Source: Opitutaceae bacterium UBA6669
GTDB lineage: Bacteria; Verrucomicrobiota; Verrucomicrobiia; Opitutales; Opitutaceae
Assembly: GCA_002455175.1 (NCBI GenBank)
Contig: DKKJ01000277.1
Location: forward strand, 1,721-8,334
Direction: 5' to 3'
Length of the DNA: 6,614 nt
Position 1 is the first letter of the stretch. The number at the start of each line of letters is the position of its first letter. Below are positions 6,381 through 6,614 of the stretch, in pieces. The notes under the pieces were generated by a model. It ran no database searches. It was given only the letters and a program-made list of their open reading frames with translations, and was not told the origin of the DNA. Both the position numbers and the translations under genes were made by a program.

Positions 6381-6449
6381 ATCGAAAATGACGGTGCACG
6401 AAAGTGGGATATCCAGGTGCCTGTTTCTCGTGTGGAGGCGGACTAGTTT

Positions 6450-6453
6450 AAGG
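6450..6453 (+). promoter_or_regulatory. Ribosome binding site of the right-edge exported protein
   Basis: AAGG ends eight bases before the ATG at 6462, a normal spacing. An in-frame TAG at 6444-6446 excludes any longer start, so the ATG at 6462 is well supported. Confidence 0.5.
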
Positions 6454-6461
6454 CCTTGGCA

Positions 6462-6614
6462 ATGGTTTCTCCCCGTACCCTTCCCCTCTGGATTCTTTCT
6501 GTGCTCGTGGCGTGGTTGGCGTTGCCAGCTGGTCGCGCGAGCGATGTTTCGTCGCAGGGCGGGCCTGCTGCCCGTGTCTTGGTGGAGATATGTGAGACGG
6601 GAGTCCCTGACGAT
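6462..6614 (+). CDS. Exported protein of unknown function, N-terminal fragment (cut by right edge)
   Basis: Fifty-one codons are open from the ATG at 6462 to the window end. Residues 1-27 form a good signal peptide: Arg5, a hydrophobic core 'LPLWILSVLVAWLALPA' (7-23), and likely cleavage near 'GRAS' (24-27). The mature start reads 'DVSSQGGPAARVLVEI' and then 'CETGVPDD'. This is too short to assign a family. The lone Cys at about residue 44 is well past the cleavage site, so nothing here argues for a lipoprotein. The gene lies 199 bases after the symporter, in the same direction, with its own possible promoter. A secreted enzyme or binding protein of the same sugar pathway is a reasonable guess from context only. 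Confidence 0.75.
   Translation, partial: MVSPRTLPLWILSVLVAWLALPAGRASDVSSQGGPAARVLVEICETGVPDD

Noticed and set aside
6380..6394. Possible third LacI-type operator upstream of the right-edge gene
   Set aside because: Only the half-site TATCGAA matches; the other half differs throughout, which is expected by chance at this length.
6407..6414. Perfect 8-bp palindrome GGATATCC
   Set aside because: Flanks do not extend the symmetry and it is not repeated in the window. An 8-bp palindrome is common by chance.

Overview
The window looks like a chromosomal carbohydrate-uptake locus from a Gram-negative bacterium. It is most likely a member of the Verrucomicrobiota close to Opitutaceae. Three things suggest this. 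The TonB-dependent receptor carries the 'DPFTIS...' N-terminal extension and compact siderophore-type plug common in that group. The LacI regulator ends in the 'HRNERGVPAHPV...LLLEGEWVEG' style I associate with it. The base composition is moderately GC-rich. Assignment below phylum level is inference from memory, not from a search.

Layout from left to right: (1) Positions 1-1022, minus strand: a gene that runs off the left edge, with a signal peptide and 340 readable residues. It belongs to a conserved exported family that I recognise but that has no agreed name or function. (2) Positions 1023-1129: a short divergent control region holding an imperfect palindrome, TCGAATGCGTTCGA. (3) Positions 1130-2149, plus strand: a LacI/GalR-family regulator. 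(4) Positions 2150-2275: a second control region with the same palindrome in inverted orientation, inside the spacer of a plausible sigma-70-type promoter. (5) Positions 2276-4756, plus: a TonB-dependent outer-membrane receptor of 826 residues. (6) Positions 4786-4837: a perfect 16-bp stem hairpin with a T-rich tail. (7) Positions 4871-6262, plus: a 12-helix inner-membrane symporter of the GPH (MelB-type) family. (8) Positions 6263-6461: a purine-rich imperfect 15-nt tandem repeat followed by an AT-rich island that may be a promoter. (9) Positions 6462-6614, plus: the first 51 codons of another exported protein, running off the right edge.

A simple model fits. A mono- or oligosaccharide crosses the outer membrane through the TonB receptor and the inner membrane through the GPH symporter. 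The two exported proteins act on or sense the substrate in the periplasm or outside. The LacI protein controls both flanking transcription units through a pair of matching operators and is probably relieved by the sugar or a breakdown product. The substrate cannot be named from this window, because no catalytic glycoside hydrolase is complete here and no SusD-like lipoprotein is present. The most notable signals are the matched operator pair bracketing the regulator, the strong hairpin splitting the two transport genes with almost no room for a new promoter, the Asn in place of the MelB Asp59 cation ligand, and the uncharacterised exported family linked to this regulon. No RNA genes, CRISPR arrays, insertion sequences or clear signs of recent transfer were seen.
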